Assembly: GCA_027623295.1 (NCBI GenBank)
Contig: JAQBXR010000013.1
Location: 29,075-93,074 of the forward strand
Reading direction: 5' to 3'
Length of the DNA: 64,000 bases
Source: Planctomycetota bacterium
GTDB taxonomy: Bacteria > Planctomycetota > UBA1135
The translations under genes and the position numbers were made by a program. This document shows, piece after piece, positions 25,063 through 34,455 of this stretch. How positions within the stretch are numbered: position 1 is the stretch's first letter; every line of letters starts with the position of its first letter. Below the pieces are notes generated by a model. The model was not told the DNA's origin. It did no database searches and saw only the letters and a program-made list of their open reading frames with translations.

Positions 25063-26895
25063 TTATTGGGGCGCCCGGCAATCATGCTCGGCGACCTTGG
25101 CGCTCCTTGCCACGCGCGCCAAGGAAATCTCAAGCAGGGCGATGTCCGCTGGAGTCACTCCAGCCAGCCGTCCTGCACTCCCCAAAGTTTCAGGACGGAC
25201 TACTTCCAGGGTCAAGCGGGCTTCATTGCGAAAGCCCTTGATTTCGGCATAGATGAAGTCCGCTGGAATCAATGTGGCCTCGCGCTCTGCAGAGCGTTCC
25301 ACCCAAGCCGTTTGACGTTTGACGTAACCCTCGTATTGCACATCGGCCTCAAGGGTTTCCCAATCACGGTTGGTGAGTTCAAAGCGCGCGCTTTCCGGAA
25401 CGTCCGCCAGAACTTTCTGCCACCCACCATGCTTCGGGTGACGCAGTAAAGCTAAGTGCACTCCTAACTCGCCTCGCGCCAAATCCAAGCGCGCTTTGCG
25501 TGCTTGATAGCGTTCAAAACGTTGCACACTACATCCGTCGAACTTTTGCGCGATGGGAGTCAAACGGATGTCCGCATTATCATGCCGCAGCAACAAGCGA
25601 TGCTCTGCGCGAGAAGTAAACATGCGATAAGGCTCGGTTGGATCGCTGACCACTAAGTCATCAATCAACACACCGATGTAAGCCTCGTGCCGTCCCAACA
25701 CAATGGAATCGCGTCCGAGGATTTTGAGCGCTGCATTCCAACCAGCCATCAAACCTTGCGCTGCGGCTTCTTCGTATCCAGAAGTTCCACAGATTTGTCC
25801 GGCTAAGTAAAGCCCACTCCAATCACGCAACTCCAAGGTCCGATGCAAACACCTTGGCGCAACATGGGTGTACTCCACGGCATAACCCGGTTGCACAATC
25901 ACCGCGTTTTCCATGCCCACGCAGGTACGCACAAACTGTTCCTGGATTTCCACTGGCAGAGAGGTCGAAATCCCGTTGGCGTACAGTAAATTGCTATTTA
26001 GGCCTTCTGGCTCCAAAAAGATATTGTGTGCATCGCGCTCTGCAAAGCGCACTACCTTGTCTTCCAAGGATGGGCAATAGCGCGGCCCGACGCCCTCGAT
26101 ACGGCCGGCATACATTGGAGCTAGATGCAGATTATCGCGCACGATTTCCTGCGTGCGTTTGACGGTTGTAGTTTGCCAACACACCACCTGCTTTCCCTCA
26201 AGGCGGTCATTCATAAAGCTAAATGGCACTGGGTCTTCATCGCCATATTGCTCGGACATGACCGAATAATCCACCGAGTCCGCTGCAATACGGGGTGGCG
26301 TTCCAGTTTTCAAACGCGCAGTGGGCAACTTCATCTTACGCAGAGCCTCGCCGAGGCCAGCCGCTCCAGCTTCTCCCACGCGACCGCCTTCGGTTTTCAC
26401 CAAGCCGGTATGCAGCAATCCTTCCAAGAAAGTTCCGGTCGTTAGCACCACCGCCTTAGCGAAATACTCGCGGCCATCGGCCATAACGACTCCAAGAATT
26501 TGGTGGTCATTCCACAGCAAATCTACCGCCTCACCTTCGATGACCGACAAGCCCTCCTGCTGCGCAACCATTTCCTGGGCAATCCGCTCATAGCGATCGC
26601 GGTCACACTGCGCGCGCGGCGATTGCACCGCACGGCCTTTCGAAGTATTCAGCATGCGAAACTGGATGCCGGCGCGGTCGGTAATCAGGCCCATCCAGCC
26701 GCCCAAGGCATCAATCTCGCGGGTCAACTGGCCCTTGCCTATACCGCCAATCGCTGGATTACACGACATGCGCCCGATGGCGTTGGCTTCGAGCGAGACC
26801 AAACCAGCCTGCAAGCCCAAACGTGCCACCACCGCAGCGGCTTCTAAGCCAGCATGGCCGCCGCCGATCACCAGGACATCGTAATTTTTGAGCAT
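25063..26895 (-). CDS. mnmG: tRNA uridine-5-carboxymethylaminomethyl modification enzyme MnmG (GidA)
   Basis: A 610-residue FAD protein. With MnmE it installs the (carboxymethyl)aminomethyl group on U34 of certain tRNAs. Seen: the dinucleotide fold VLVIGGGHAGLEAAAV at the start, SCNPAIGGIGKGQLTREIDALGG, GTFLEGLLHTG, the two GidA signatures around RLKTGTPPR and AGQICGTSGYEEAAAQGL, and the C-terminal helical domain. mnmE, rsmG and parAB are not adjacent. The intergenic region to the divergent HEAT gene (53 bases) holds the shared -10 element at 26932-26938, giving mnmG a leader of about 30 bases. Confidence 0.95.
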   Translation of the reverse strand: MLKNYDVLVIGGGHAGLEAAAVVARLGLQAGLVSLEANAIGRMSCNPAIGGIGKGQLTREIDALGGWMGLITDRAGIQFRMLNTSKGRAVQSPRAQCDRDRYERIAQEMVAQQEGLSVIEGEAVDLLWNDHQILGVVMADGREYFAKAVVLTTGTFLEGLLHTGLVKTEGGRVGEAGAAGLGEALRKMKLPTARLKTGTPPRIAADSVDYSVMSEQYGDEDPVPFSFMNDRLEGKQVVCWQTTTVKRTQEIVRDNLHLAPMYAGRIEGVGPRYCPSLEDKVVRFAERDAHNIFLEPEGLNSNLLYANGISTSLPVEIQEQFVRTCVGMENAVIVQPGYAVEYTHVAPRCLHRTLELRDWSGLYLAGQICGTSGYEEAAAQGLMAGWNAALKILGRDSIVLGRHEAYIGVLIDDLVVSDPTEPYRMFTSRAEHRLLLRHDNADIRLTPIAQKFDGCSVQRFERYQARKARLDLARGELGVHLALLRHPKHGGWQKVLADVPESARFELTNRDWETLEADVQYEGYVKRQTAWVERSAEREATLIPADFIYAEIKGFRNEARLTLEVVRPETLGSAGRLAGVTPADIALLEISLARVARSAKVAEHDCRAPQ

Positions 26896-26931
26896 CGTTT
26901 CAAACGGGAGGACGCAACCTGCCGAGCTCGG

Positions 26932-26938
26932 TATCCTA
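26932..26938. promoter_or_regulatory. Second bidirectional -10 element, mnmG / HEAT gene
   Basis: The heptamer TATCCTA reads TATCCT on the plus strand (11 bases before the ATG at 26949) and TAGGATA on the minus strand (about 37 bases before the mnmG ATG). The T-A...A-T symmetry lets one 7-bp element serve as -10 in both directions. Confidence 0.45.
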
Positions 26939-26948
26939 AAGCACTCTG

Positions 26949-28229
26949 ATGTTTACTGTAGCCCTTCTGCTGTGCGCACCGCTCGCCATTTCCAACCCTC
27001 AACAACCGAGTGCTGGATTCGAGAAGCTGACTGCCTCGTTGGAACAGCGTACCGCCGCACGCCGGGTTGCTGCTGAGAAAGCCTGGACGGAACACGGGGC
27101 GGCTTATTTGGCCCAACCGGCGCGCGCCACCATGGATCCGCTCCTCGATTTCACGCCAGAAATCCAGGAACCACTCATGAAAGCTTTAGAACAGAGCATC
27201 CGCGGCGAATTGACCCAGCCTGATGCCCAGATTAGCATTCTCCTGCTTTTGGCGCGCTGCCTGAACTCCGCTGGTTCTGCAAAATTGATTGCACTTTTGC
27301 CGCAACTTTCGCTCGATCAGCAAGCCAAAACCTTACGCACGGTCATCGAGCAGGGCGGCCCACGCACCTTAAGCCAAGCGCGTACTTATCTCGACCACTC
27401 TACCCCAGCCCTGCGCCAAGCCGCTCTTGAAGGTCTACTCCTTCACCTAAGCCCGGCTGAGATGCCTGCTCTGATTGCTCGCTTCGACTACGCGCACATG
27501 GATTTAGAAGTCTTTGGCGCCATGCTCGACAGCCTTGCCGAACGCGAAATCCCGGCCGAGTTCCAACTCCCCGCCGACACTTTCCAGCAAAGTCAGCGTG
27601 CCTTCTTAGCTGGGGCCGTGAACTTTCTGACCCAGCACCCTCAAGATAACGCTGAAGATTTCTTGCTCGATCGCGTGCTTGACCGCCGCAATGCTGGCCT
27701 ATCCATGGAAGCCAAGACCGAATCTCTTCACGCTTACGAAGCCGGTGCGCAATCCTTCCGCTGGGATACTGGCGTACGCACGCTGGCCCGCGACCTCAAG
27801 GAGATGCCGCGCACCCCCTTCAGCATGGAAGTTGCGTGGACCCTGCATCGTCTCGGCGAAAAAGCCGGGCGCAGCTATCTGTTAGAACTGCCGGAAGACA
27901 TCGCCCGCCGTAATCCAGACGATTGGCGCGCGCAGTTCTCCTTGGCCCAACTCCAGGTCGAAGTGAGTGAGTTTTCTTCTGCCTATCGCCTTTACAAAAA
28001 GACCCTCGATTCACTTGAAGGCACCCCTGCGGCCAAGCGGGTGGAGAAATGGGACTACTTTTACGCTGCCCGCGCTGCTGCCGGTTCCAAGCACTCAAAA
28101 GAAGCTGGTCAGTGGCTGGAAGCCTCGCGATTGACCCCAGAGAAGCTCGCGCCCTTCCGCGACTTACCCGAATTTGAACCATACCTCAAAAAGGACCCCT
28201 TCAAACGGCTTCTAACGGTTGCCGATTAG
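26949..28229 (+). CDS. Exported HEAT/TPR-repeat protein, function unknown
   Basis: A 426-residue protein with an N-terminal signal peptide (residues 1-17, cleavage probably after ISN or earlier) and no lipobox. Residues 25-240 are all-helical HEAT-like units (for example ALRQAALEGLLLHLSP); residues 290-400 look TPR-like (WRAQFSLAQLQVEVSEFSSAYRLYKKTLDSL, here named by its ends W-R-A and D-S-L). No enzyme motif is visible. It precedes tig by 54 bases on the same strand. Like the two other HEAT proteins in the window it may act as a periplasmic scaffold; the function is not known. Confidence 0.75.
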   Translation: MFTVALLLCAPLAISNPQQPSAGFEKLTASLEQRTAARRVAAEKAWTEHGAAYLAQPARATMDPLLDFTPEIQEPLMKALEQSIRGELTQPDAQISILLLLARCLNSAGSAKLIALLPQLSLDQQAKTLRTVIEQGGPRTLSQARTYLDHSTPALRQAALEGLLLHLSPAEMPALIARFDYAHMDLEVFGAMLDSLAEREIPAEFQLPADTFQQSQRAFLAGAVNFLTQHPQDNAEDFLLDRVLDRRNAGLSMEAKTESLHAYEAGAQSFRWDTGVRTLARDLKEMPRTPFSMEVAWTLHRLGEKAGRSYLLELPEDIARRNPDDWRAQFSLAQLQVEVSEFSSAYRLYKKTLDSLEGTPAAKRVEKWDYFYAARAAAGSKHSKEAGQWLEASRLTPEKLAPFRDLPEFEPYLKKDPFKRLLTVAD

Positions 28230-28256
28230 TCCCGGCGACGGGAGAATGTCCGGTCC

Positions 28257-28273
28257 TGGGTTATGTGAACCCA
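28257..28273 (+). other. Small inverted repeat in the tig leader
   Basis: TGGGTT and AACCCA enclose a 5-base loop (a 6-bp stem), ending 10 bases before the tig GTG. It overlaps the only -10-like sequence there (TTATGT, 28261-28266), so it could be an operator or simply chance. Confidence 0.3.
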
Positions 28274-28283
28274 CCCAAAAGAC

Positions 28284-29618
28284 GTGTCGAAATCCTTCCC
28301 CATTGAAGCCGACAAGACCGAACTCGGTGCTTGTCACTACAAAATCTCCGTCAAGGTACCTGCTGAGCGGGTGGCTGAGGAATTTGATCATGCTTATAAA
28401 TCCGCTTCGCGGGGCATGAAGATTCCTGGTTTCCGTCCTGGCAAAGCACCGGCCTCGGTTCTCCGCCAACTCCTAGGCGAAGGCATTCAGGAACACGCTA
28501 CGGAGCATCTCTTCGAACACACTTCTGGCGACGCCCTCGGCGTAGTCGGTTTGCGTAACGAAGTTCTGCGCATGTTGGAATTCGATCCAAGCAAGTACAG
28601 CGTAGAAGAAGGCGTTGCGTTGGAGTTTGAATTCGAAGTCGAAACCATGCCTAAAGTCGAGCTTCCGGAATGGTCCGAAATCGATGTCAAGCCTGCCGAA
28701 ACCAAGCCCTCCGAAGAGCAGATTCAAGAAGCTCTGAATGGCCTCGGCCAGAACCACTCCAAGTTCGAGGAAGTCGAAGGCGGCAGTGTTGACGAAGAGC
28801 TCCTCGCGGAAATCGATTTGCTCTACACTCTCGATGGTGAATACGGCCCAGAGGCCAAAGAACTCAAATTCGGCCTCGGTTCCCCACTTTACGGTGCAGA
28901 TCCAGAAAAGTACGACGAAGCCCTACGTGGCGCTCAAGCTGGAAGCGAGTTCGAGTTGGAAGTTGATTTCAACGAAGGCTTCTCCAAGGAAGAGTGGGTT
29001 GGTAAGAAAGGTATCGCCAAGATTAAGGTGCTTAAGATTCTGAGTCAGCGTCCGGCAACCAAGGAAGAGCTCTGCGAAAAACTTGGCCTGGAAAGCCCCG
29101 AAATTCTTGACGAGCGCCTGGAAGCTCGCATTGCTGCCGACAACGCACAGCGAGAGCGGGAACGTCAGGCGCATGAGATTCTTGCCACCATCGCGGAAAT
29201 GCGTCCTTTCGAACTACCTGCCCGCATGATCGAAGAGGAAGCTGCCGCGACGACTAAGTCGAATAAGGAGCGCATGATCCAACAAGGAGCAAGCGAAGAG
29301 CAGGCTGAGGAAGAAGCTGTCAAACACGAGAATCAAATGCAGGAGGATGCCAAGAAGCGCCTCAAGCACTGGTTCATTCTGCGTAAGATTGGACAAAACC
29401 AGAAAGTTCGCGTGACTTCAAAGGATATGGACATGGCATACCGCTCCATTTCCATGCATCAGCAGGTCGACATCAAGATGGTCAAGACCTTCTATAAGGA
29501 GCAGAACATGGTCGACAACCTGCGCGGCGAGATTCTGGAATCCAAGGTCCGCTCTGAAATCGTGGACATCGTGGCTAAGCATCGCGAACAAAAGGCCCTA
29601 GCGCCGCTGGAATCCTAA
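28284..29618 (+). CDS. tig: Trigger factor, ribosome-associated chaperone
   Basis: A 444-residue trigger factor. The N-terminal ribosome-binding domain carries the signature GFRPGKAP (about residues 50-57) used to dock at the exit tunnel; the middle domain (about 150-240) has an FKBP-like outline with YGADPEKYDEAL and a degenerate active site; the C-terminal part is the helical arm domain. It folds nascent chains and has prolyl isomerase ancestry. The start is GTG 28284, matching the conserved beginning. clpP and clpX follow, the classical tig-clpP-clpX order, but a strong terminator separates tig from clpP. Confidence 0.95.
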   Translation: MSKSFPIEADKTELGACHYKISVKVPAERVAEEFDHAYKSASRGMKIPGFRPGKAPASVLRQLLGEGIQEHATEHLFEHTSGDALGVVGLRNEVLRMLEFDPSKYSVEEGVALEFEFEVETMPKVELPEWSEIDVKPAETKPSEEQIQEALNGLGQNHSKFEEVEGGSVDEELLAEIDLLYTLDGEYGPEAKELKFGLGSPLYGADPEKYDEALRGAQAGSEFELEVDFNEGFSKEEWVGKKGIAKIKVLKILSQRPATKEELCEKLGLESPEILDERLEARIAADNAQRERERQAHEILATIAEMRPFELPARMIEEEAAATTKSNKERMIQQGASEEQAEEEAVKHENQMQEDAKKRLKHWFILRKIGQNQKVRVTSKDMDMAYRSISMHQQVDIKMVKTFYKEQNMVDNLRGEILESKVRSEIVDIVAKHREQKALAPLES

Positions 29619-29632
29619 AGGAGTCTGGCTTA

Positions 29633-29675
29633 AAACGCCGAGGGCTTCCTTAGGGGGCTCTCGACGTTTCTTTTT
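29633..29675 (+). terminator. Rho-independent terminator after tig
   Basis: A 17-bp stem (29633-29649 with 29653-29669; one C-A mismatch and three G-U pairs) closed by the loop TTA and followed by CTTTTT. It lies 15 bases behind the tig stop and directly upstream of the clpP promoter. Confidence 0.85.
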
Positions 29676-29687
29676 GCACGTTGAAGT

Positions 29688-29716
29688 TTGATTATGCCCT
29701 CACGGAACGCTACTTT
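29688..29716 (+). promoter_or_regulatory. clpP promoter, leaderless type
   Basis: TTGATT (29688-29693), a 17-base spacer and TACTTT (29711-29716), which ends 6 bases before the clpP ATG. It is the best -35/-10 pair seen in the window and places the start site at the start codon. It lies inside a possible N-terminal extension of clpP and so argues against the extension. Confidence 0.7.
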
Positions 29717-29722
29717 CCTGCC

Positions 29723-30337
29723 ATGAACTCACCTGAGCACCAGCCCACACAAGGCTTCTCCATTCCTTACGTCATCGAGAAGACCGGTCGTGGTGAGCGC
29801 ACATACGACCTCTACTCCCGCCTGCTTGAGGATCGCATCATCTTCCTGGGCACTGGAGTGGACGACATGGTCGCCAACGTCATCGTCGCCCAGCTCTTGT
29901 TCCTGTTTAAGCAGAACAAGAACCAGGACATTCAAATGTACATCAACTCCCCTGGGGGTTCGGTGACTGCTGGATTGGCGATTTACGACACCATGCAGTA
30001 CATCGATTGCGATGTATCTACTTTCTGCATCGGCCAATGCGCCTCCATGGGCGCGGTTCTTTTGGGTGGTGGCGCTCCCAAGAAGCGCTTCATCCTGCCG
30101 AACTCGCGGGTCATGATTCACCAGCCTTGGGGTGGGACGCAGGGCACTGCCAGCGACATGGAGATTCAGGTCGCTGAGATTCTTCACTTGAAGAGGCGCC
30201 TAAACGCTATTCTTGCCCATCACAGCGGCAAGACCATCAAGCAGGTGGAGAAGGCTACCGACCGCGATAACTTCCTTTCCGCTGAGGAAAGCGTGGAATT
30301 CGGTTTGGTTGACCAGATTATCGGCTCTGTCGAGTAA
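29723..30337 (+). CDS. clpP: ATP-dependent Clp protease proteolytic subunit
   Basis: A 204-residue serine peptidase that forms the tetradecameric chamber of ClpXP. Catalytic triad: Ser108 in [11 protein letters not shown], His133 in MIHQPWGG, Asp182 in TDRDNF; the oligomerisation segment [19 protein letters not shown] is intact. A TTG 14 codons upstream (29681) is in frame, but the promoter at 29688-29716 lies in that stretch and ATG 29723 gives the normal ClpP length. clpX follows after 62 bases with its own -10, so the two may be transcribed both separately and together. Confidence 0.96.
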   Translation: MNSPEHQPTQGFSIPYVIEKTGRGERTYDLYSRLLEDRIIFLGTGVDDMVANVIVAQLLFLFKQNKNQDIQMYINSPGGSVTAGLAIYDTMQYIDCDVSTFCIGQCASMGAVLLGGGAPKKRFILPNSRVMIHQPWGGTQGTASDMEIQVAEILHLKRRLNAILAHHSGKTIKQVEKATDRDNFLSAEESVEFGLVDQIIGSVE

Positions 30338-30387
30338 GGAAACTACTTCCTACCGCATTAGAGCGCGGCAAAGCCCTTGTCATCGTG

Positions 30388-30393
30388 TAGACT
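30388..30393 (+). promoter_or_regulatory. -10 hexamer of clpX, leaderless type
   Basis: TAGACT ends 6 bases before the clpX ATG (30400). The identical hexamer with the identical 6-base spacing precedes the lolC/E start at 62381. No -35 is evident at the usual distance. Confidence 0.55.
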
Positions 30394-30399
30394 GTACCG

Positions 30400-31734
30400 A
30401 TGGCAAGGGGCCAAGACCGAAGTGAAGTAGAACGTTGCACTTTCTGTGAGAAGGTGCGCGCTCAGGTGGAATCGTTAATCGCGGGACCTCCCGGGATTTA
30501 CATTTGCAATGAGTGCGTTGAAATTTGCAACTCGATTCTCCATGAGGAGGACCGCCGCTTGCAGCAAGTCACCGAACCGGTTGCCGAAACCGCGGCCGGC
30601 GGCTTCCTCACTCCGCGTGAAATCGTGGAGCGCTTGGACGAATACGTTTACAGCCAGGAAAGCGCGAAACGAGTCTTGGCGGTAGCGGTGCACAACCACT
30701 ACAAACGCTTGGAAGTTTCCGCCTCCCTAGCGAAGGAAGGTCAAAGCAAGCCAGAATGGGCAAATGTGGAATTGGAGAAATCCAACGTCCTGCTCATCGG
30801 CCCCACCGGATCGGGCAAGACTTTGCTTGCCCGCACTTTGGCACGCATCCTGAATGTGCCCTTCGCGATTGCAGATGCTACCACCCTTACCGAAGCTGGT
30901 TATGTGGGTGAAGATGTCGAGAACATCTTGCTTAAGCTACTGCAGTCCAGCGACTTTGATTTAGAGAAAGCTCAACGCGGCATTATCTACATCGACGAGA
31001 TCGACAAAATTGCGCGCACCACTTCCAACGTAAGCATTACGCGTGACGTCAGCGGCGAAGGCGTGCAACAGGCCTTGCTCAAGATTCTGGAAGGATCGGT
31101 CGCCAACGTGCCCCCTCAAGGTGGACGCAAACATCCGGAACAGTCCTGCATTCAAATGGACACCTCCGGCATTCTCTTTATCTGTGGGGGAACTTTCTCC
31201 GGCATTGAAGAAATCATCGGACGTCGCGTAGGCGAAGGTTCGATTGGCTTCCACCCAGCGGAAGAAGCCCCCGAAGCGATGGCGGTGAAAGACCTCAACG
31301 ACCGAGATCGCCTGGTGCCTCTTTTGGACACCAAGGATTTAGTCGACTTCGGTTTGATTCCTGAGTTCGTCGGACGCCTCCCGGTCCACGTGCATCTTTC
31401 GGGGCTCAGCGCCGAAGACCTCGTCCACGTTTTGGTCGAGCCAAAGAACGCTTTGATTCGTCAGTTCCAGGCTTACTTTGCCATGGAAGGACACGAATTG
31501 TCCTTCACCGACGCATCACTGGAAGAGATTGCCAAAAAGGCTTTCGACCGTGAAACTGGTGTTCGTGCGCTACGTTCCATTTTGGAAGGCGTGCTGCATG
31601 ACCTCATGTTCCACCTTCCGGAATACGGCAAGCCTGGGCGCAGTTTCGTCATCACCGGCGAAATGATTCGCTCCGGAAAGGCCAACGTGCTCTTGGAAGG
31701 CGGCGAGGGCGGCAAGCGGCGCGAAACCGCTTAA
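30400..31734 (+). CDS. clpX: ATP-dependent Clp protease ATP-binding subunit ClpX
   Basis: A 444-residue AAA+ unfoldase. The N-terminal zinc-binding domain has Cys 13/16/36/39; Walker A GPTGSGKT lies at residues 134-141, Walker [11 protein letters not shown] follows, and sensor and arginine-finger segments ([12 protein letters not shown]) are complete. The pore loop GYVGEDVE and the ClpP-docking region (IGF-type loop here as GSIGFHP, shortened) are present. It hands unfolded substrates to ClpP. The gene after it begins 23 bases downstream. Confidence 0.95.
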   Translation: MARGQDRSEVERCTFCEKVRAQVESLIAGPPGIYICNECVEICNSILHEEDRRLQQVTEPVAETAAGGFLTPREIVERLDEYVYSQESAKRVLAVAVHNHYKRLEVSASLAKEGQSKPEWANVELEKSNVLLIGPTGSGKTLLARTLARILNVPFAIADATTLTEAGYVGEDVENILLKLLQSSDFDLEKAQRGIIYIDEIDKIARTTSNVSITRDVSGEGVQQALLKILEGSVANVPPQGGRKHPEQSCIQMDTSGILFICGGTFSGIEEIIGRRVGEGSIGFHPAEEAPEAMAVKDLNDRDRLVPLLDTKDLVDFGLIPEFVGRLPVHVHLSGLSAEDLVHVLVEPKNALIRQFQAYFAMEGHELSFTDASLEEIAKKAFDRETGVRALRSILEGVLHDLMFHLPEYGKPGRSFVITGEMIRSGKANVLLEGGEGGKRRETA

Positions 31735-31757
31735 GGCCAGCACACTACAGGTTGTTC

Positions 31758-33491
31758 ATGATTGGTCTCCTAACGGCCTTGGTTCTGGCGTCGGTGCAGC
31801 AAACACCGTCCTTGCCATTCCAATTTGATTTACCTCAAGGCTACAGCGCCTTTGAGGAATCCGCGGAAGGTCCAGGCTCTTGGGTCAGCACGCGCAAAGA
31901 TGAGGGCGCGAGTTTCCGCGTAAGGCACTATGCGGTTACGCCGGGAGCGATTCCAGCGGCAGTAGCCAAGGATATTCGCGACCGCATGTGGGCTCCGCGG
32001 CTGCATGGCATCGAACATGGCTTTGAGGCATGGGCGGGCAAGGTCGATGGCATCGAGGCAGCAGGTTGGATTATTTCCTACCAAGCTGACCGCAGCAGCA
32101 TGACCATCCTGGAACGCATAGCCATTCAGGGCGAGGCCATGACCATGGTGGTCTGGGAAGGTCCCTCTGCTGGCCAGGAAGCCGCCTCAAAAATCCTAGA
32201 TGACTTCACTGTGCCGGAAGCCTGGCTATCCATGCCCGCACCCGAGTATGACATCTACCGCGGGCTCGGCCCCTCGGCAAATGCACCGATGTTTCCAGGC
32301 GGTCTCGAGATCGACGTCTTCCTGCATTCTTTTGCAGTCGACGAGTTCTTCACCGTGCGCATCACTTATATTCCCGGACTAGCGCCAATCACTACGCAAG
32401 ATCTCTCCTGGGTAATCCCTGAGGGCGCCAGCGTCCAAGAACAAGTCGATGATTTGGGTGGCCGTCGCATTGTGTACCGCATCCCCATGGATCAAGCCTC
32501 TGGACTTGGCGGAAGTTATGGGATTACGCGCCTGGAAGGGCAAGAATTTAGTGCGCTAAATCCTCTGTGGCTTGCCCTGCCATCGCCCGCTGCGAGTATG
32601 AGGAACGTGCAAGCTCCGGCTTGGAAGATGACCATCACCCACCTTGCCAACCTGGAAGCAATTTCGACTTCGGTTACGCGCAAGGATTTTGACGAAGCGA
32701 ACAAGGCAACCATCACCGAGTTTGATGGACTTCAGGCTGGTGTTGCCTGGCCTTTCTTTTTGATTGGCGATTACGAGTTGCATCAAACCAGCAATCAAAA
32801 CTGGCACCTGCGCTTGGACAGCAAGGCAACGCTACCGGAAGACGCCATGCTTGAGGTTATGCGGTTGCGCAAAGTTCTCGACGAGTGGCTTCCCCGAAAC
32901 CACAGCCATTGGAACCTTGCTTCGTTTGCCTACATTGGAGATCGCGTAATGCCCGGCCTAATCGTCCTGGATGAGCAACGCAATTGGTTCACCTCTCCAG
33001 TCGATGGCACTCTAGATGGCCTCAGTCGCCGCACCGCACTTGCGCGCCTGCTTTGCCAAGAACCATTTGGTGCACGCCTTCATGGTCGTGGAAGTGCTGC
33101 GTTATTCCTGGAAGCTTCGCTTGCTGAATACGCTACTTGGCGATTGCTCGAAGCCGCCGGAAACCAAGCCGATGCCGATGCCCTCCAGAAACAGTGGAGA
33201 TCCAGCGAGTCACAAGCGGGCAAACTTCCTCAGCCACTTTCGATGTTAGAAAGCGGCGACCTCTACGGTCCACGGCGCTTGCTAAGCTTTGGTCCCCTGG
33301 TATGGCAAGCCATCGAAAAGCAGTGTGGCCGCGAGGCTTTCGATGCCATCCTTCGCGAGAAAATGGCGGAAGGATTTTCCTGGTCGACTCAAGACCTTGA
33401 AGTTGCTTTGAAGGCTATCAATCCCAAAATTGATTGGGATGCTTTTTTCCTAAAGCACGTTTACGGGCGTCATTTGCCCGGTGCGGAATAA
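31758..33491 (+). CDS. Exported protein with an inactive M1-peptidase-like C-terminal domain
   Basis: A 577-residue protein with a short signal peptide (MIGLLTALVLASVQ). The first 250 residues are beta-rich and unrecognised. From about residue 370 the layout follows M1-type gluzincins: a segment with RTALARLLCQEPFG where HExxH would be, then FLEASLAEYATW where the usual W-x-x-E-G-x-A-x-Y lies, then a helical domain ending WDAFFLKHVYG. The zinc ligands are missing, so I predict no peptidase activity. ATG 31758 is preferred over TTG 31752. It follows clpX by 23 bases and precedes a DHH phosphoesterase by 31. A binding role is inference. Confidence 0.6.
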   Translation: MIGLLTALVLASVQQTPSLPFQFDLPQGYSAFEESAEGPGSWVSTRKDEGASFRVRHYAVTPGAIPAAVAKDIRDRMWAPRLHGIEHGFEAWAGKVDGIEAAGWIISYQADRSSMTILERIAIQGEAMTMVVWEGPSAGQEAASKILDDFTVPEAWLSMPAPEYDIYRGLGPSANAPMFPGGLEIDVFLHSFAVDEFFTVRITYIPGLAPITTQDLSWVIPEGASVQEQVDDLGGRRIVYRIPMDQASGLGGSYGITRLEGQEFSALNPLWLALPSPAASMRNVQAPAWKMTITHLANLEAISTSVTRKDFDEANKATITEFDGLQAGVAWPFFLIGDYELHQTSNQNWHLRLDSKATLPEDAMLEVMRLRKVLDEWLPRNHSHWNLASFAYIGDRVMPGLIVLDEQRNWFTSPVDGTLDGLSRRTALARLLCQEPFGARLHGRGSAALFLEASLAEYATWRLLEAAGNQADADALQKQWRSSESQAGKLPQPLSMLESGDLYGPRRLLSFGPLVWQAIEKQCGREAFDAILREKMAEGFSWSTQDLEVALKAINPKIDWDAFFLKHVYGRHLPGAE

Positions 33492-33522
33492 ATCTCCGTC
33501 CGCCCACTTCCCCCCAAAAATC

Positions 33523-34452
33523 ATGCGCATCTACTACCACCGCGACTTTGATGGCATGGCTTCCGCCGCCATTCTTGCGGATGCTCTCGAGAAATCTCGC
33601 AACGAAACCCAAGTCCGTTGGGCCGGGGTGAACTTTGACCGCACTTTGAACTGGGAAGACTTTGCCATGGGGCAGACCTTTGCCGTCGTGGATTTTCATT
33701 TCCATCCACGTGCAAAGTATTGGTTTGATCACCACCCCACCACCTTCCTCACTGAGGAAGACCAGGCCAAGTTCACCCCCGATGAAAACCGCTGCTTCGA
33801 TCCAGAAGCGCCAAGCTGTCCGCCGATTATCTTGAAGCATGCCATCGAGCATTGGGGTTATGAACCACCAGCGCACTTTGCCGAGTTGTCTAAGTGGTCG
33901 GACATTATCGATGCTGCGCGTTTTGGAACTGCCGACCAATCTTTGTTTGGCACCGAAGCCGCGATTCGAGTGAGCCGCGCTTTGACTTGTTCACCGGATT
34001 TAAGCTTTCATGACAAGGTGGTTGGCATGATGCGCGACAAGCCGCTGCTGCAGGTGGCCAACGATCCAACCATGGATAAGTGCTATCAGCGTTCTTGCCG
34101 TAACCGCGACAATGCTTTGGAGAACTTCAGCGCCAACGTCCAAATGCGTTCTGCTACCGCACTGTTGGCCGATTTACGTTCGCGCAAGATTCGCCGTGAA
34201 CGCTTTGCGCCGTTCTACCTGAATCCAGAAATCAATTACGCCGTCACTTTGTTGCCGACCCGTGCTGGAGTCCACATCACAGTGGCTTCGAACCCATGGA
34301 ACCGGCCAAAGAGTGATTTCCATCTTGGCAATGAGATGAAAAAATATGGCGGTGGCGGACATCAAGGCGTCGGTGGGTGCAATCCTCCCGATGAAACTAC
34401 AGGACTTGCGTGGGCACATGAGATTTACCACGCTGTCGAAGGTCTCAGTTAA
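33523..34452 (+). CDS. DHH-family phosphoesterase
   Basis: A 309-residue protein of the DHH/DHHA1 superfamily, which includes RecJ and the NrnA-type nano-RNase/pAp phosphatases. Metal-binding motifs: YHRDFDGMASAAI near the start (D-x-D/G motif), VVDFHFHP, WFDHHPTT (the DHH motif) and the C-terminal GGGGHQGVGGC of DHHA1. The substrate (oligoribonucleotides, pAp or c-di-NMP) cannot be decided. The frame is open 14 codons upstream into the preceding gene; ATG 33523 gives the usual family start. rlmN begins 3 bases after its stop. Confidence 0.85.
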   Translation: MRIYYHRDFDGMASAAILADALEKSRNETQVRWAGVNFDRTLNWEDFAMGQTFAVVDFHFHPRAKYWFDHHPTTFLTEEDQAKFTPDENRCFDPEAPSCPPIILKHAIEHWGYEPPAHFAELSKWSDIIDAARFGTADQSLFGTEAAIRVSRALTCSPDLSFHDKVVGMMRDKPLLQVANDPTMDKCYQRSCRNRDNALENFSANVQMRSATALLADLRSRKIRRERFAPFYLNPEINYAVTLLPTRAGVHITVASNPWNRPKSDFHLGNEMKKYGGGGHQGVGGCNPPDETTGLAWAHEIYHAVEGLS

Positions 34453-34455
34453 ATC

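Noticed and set aside
29681..29722. Longer ClpP starting at TTG 29681
   Set aside because: The 14 extra codons have no family similarity and contain the -35 and -10 of the promoter; ATG 29723 gives the normal length.
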